Assembly: GCA_963790065.1 (NCBI GenBank)
Contig: CAWBNK010000025.1
Coordinates: 1-64,000 of the forward strand
DNA: 64,000 bases
Source: Palsa-504 sp963790065
Lineage (GTDB): Bacteria; Actinomycetota; Actinomycetes; Streptosporangiales; Streptosporangiaceae
Reading direction: 5' to 3'
Position numbers and translations under genes: made by a program. Below, one piece after another: positions 63,350 to 64,000 of this stretch (its first letter is position 1; each line of letters opens with the position of its first letter). The notes below the pieces were generated by a model. That model was given only the letters and a program-made list of their open reading frames with translations. It did no database searches and was not told the origin of the DNA.

Positions 63350-64000
63350 GTGAGCACCTCGACCAAGATCGAGTGGACGCAGTCCTATGACGGGACGGCC
63401 GGGGCGACCTGGAACTGGTGACCGGGTGCACGAAGGTGTCCGCAGGGTGCGATCACTGCTATGCGGAGACGTTCGCTGAGCGGTGGCGGGGCCTCCCGGG
63501 TCACCACTTCGAGAACGGGTTCGACGTGACGCTGCGGCCGGAGCGTGTCGATCAGCCGCTGCGGTGGAAGCGCCCGAAGCGCATTTTCGTGAACAGCATG
63601 TCGGATTTGTTCCACGAGTCCGTTCCGGACGATTTCATCGCGGAGGTGTTCGCGGTGATGGCCCGCGCGCACTGGCACACGTTCCAGCTGCTGAGCAAGC
63701 GCCACGGGCGGATGAGGTCGCTGTTATCGCGGCCGTCGTTCCGGGACAACCTCGCTCACTGGGCATCCTGGCCTTTGCCGAACGTGTGGCTGGGCGTGTC
63801 GGCCGAGGACCAGCAGTGGTGGGACATCCGCGTCCCGGCCCTCCTGGAGAGCCGGCCGCCGTGCGCGTTGATGAGGCCTGCGCCGCCGATATTGCCGACC
63901 TCGGCGAGGACTCCGGCCACCGGGTGCTGCGCGTGGTCCGCAAGGGTGCCCGGAAGGCGAAGATTCCGCTCACCCCTGCCACTGTGGCCGTCGTGGAGGC
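63350..64000 (+). pseudogene. Phage Gp37/Gp68 (DUF5131) family remnant 3, frameshifted and truncated
   Basis: GTG 63350 (AAGGAG upstream) reads VSTSTKIEWTQSYDGTAGAT, then hits TGA at 63419. A one-base loss near 63415 explains this: from 63418 the other frame continues VTGCTKVSAGCDHCYAETF, VTLRPERVDQPLRWKRPK, FVNSMSDLFHESVPDDF, MARAHWHTFQLLSKRHG and NVWLGVSAEDQQWWDIRV. Homology stops near 63855, where the sequence turns into a recombinase fragment in another frame. The frame itself stays open to the window edge. The CxxxxxxCxxC cluster of the family is present. Confidence 0.75.
63861..64000 (+). pseudogene. Tyrosine recombinase/integrase fragment, runs off window
   Basis: From 63861 the frame reads VRVDEACAADIADLGEDSG and HRVLRVVRKGARKAKIPLTP, typical of the catalytic domain of phage-type tyrosine integrases just after the first catalytic Arg (LRVDEA) and including the catalytic Lys region. 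The N-terminal half is absent: it is joined directly to the Gp37/Gp68 remnant at a shared PAAVRV-like stretch. The C-terminal half, with the nucleophilic tyrosine, would lie beyond the window. Confidence 0.7.

Overview
The window comes from a very GC-rich actinomycete. Most genes use G/C in third codon positions, GTG starts are common, and there are many 4-bp start/stop overlaps. Marker functions fit a soil actinomycete: a mycothiol-dependent formaldehyde dehydrogenase, bacterial nitric oxide synthase, a SigJ/ECF41-like sigma factor, a class F sortase with a DUF4397 partner, PadR/TetR/GntR regulators and FtsX-type ABC exporters. I cannot name the genus from sequence alone.

Layout. 1-4.1 kb: end of a nitric oxide synthase gene facing a flavohaemoglobin-like gene, then a TetR regulator and a short adenylate kinase. 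4.1-9 kb: AlkZ-like DNA glycosylase, nitroreductase, a membrane protein, and an ECF sigma factor overlapping its probable anti-sigma gene. 9.1-13.5 kb: a DprE1-like FAD oxidase, a small protein coupled to a Nudix-like protein, and a MEDS-histidine kinase-like switch protein. 13.5-20.7 kb: short-chain polyhydroxyalkanoate metabolism (hydroxybutyrate dehydrogenase, PhaZ, PhaC, acyl-CoA ligase, SDR) around a PadR pair. The phaZ end runs into a dead acyl-CoA dehydrogenase fragment. 20.7-29.6 kb: stress protein, kinase-like protein, exonuclease III, amidohydrolase, YjbR, NfeD/flotillin pair and membrane proteins. 29.7-33.7 kb: a tightly packed run of glycosyltransferase, mycothiol-dependent dehydrogenase, sulfotransferase-like and class IV aminotransferase genes. 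Two of its reading frames stay open far past their expected ends. 33.7-36.3 kb: YceI divergent from a SigJ-like sigma factor, then a DUF4333 protein. 36.6-44.4 kb: a four-gene ABC/FtsX exporter operon. 44.6-49.5 kb: sugar-acid dehydrogenase-like protein, a frameshifted regulator divergent from an ABC-2 exporter, and a GntR regulator. 49.8-55.9 kb: cell-surface proteins around a class F sortase. 55.9-57.9 kb: a monocarboxylate-type symporter with its DUF3311 partner.

After a tRNA-Thr (58.57 kb) the character changes. GC looks lower, intact genes disappear, and the rest is a graveyard of broken genes. It holds three remnants of the phage Gp37/Gp68 (DUF5131) family, two tandem related pseudogenes, a frameshifted putative PD-(D/E)XK protein and a tyrosine recombinase fragment running off the window. 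I read this as the decayed remains of an integrated mobile or defence island.

Intergenic DNA carries a family of hairpin repeats built on CATGATC(G/A)(C/T)GG. Several unusually clean inverted repeats also sit upstream of genes and look like operators. Single-base frameshifts recur in otherwise well conserved genes, so either real decay or assembly error must be considered.
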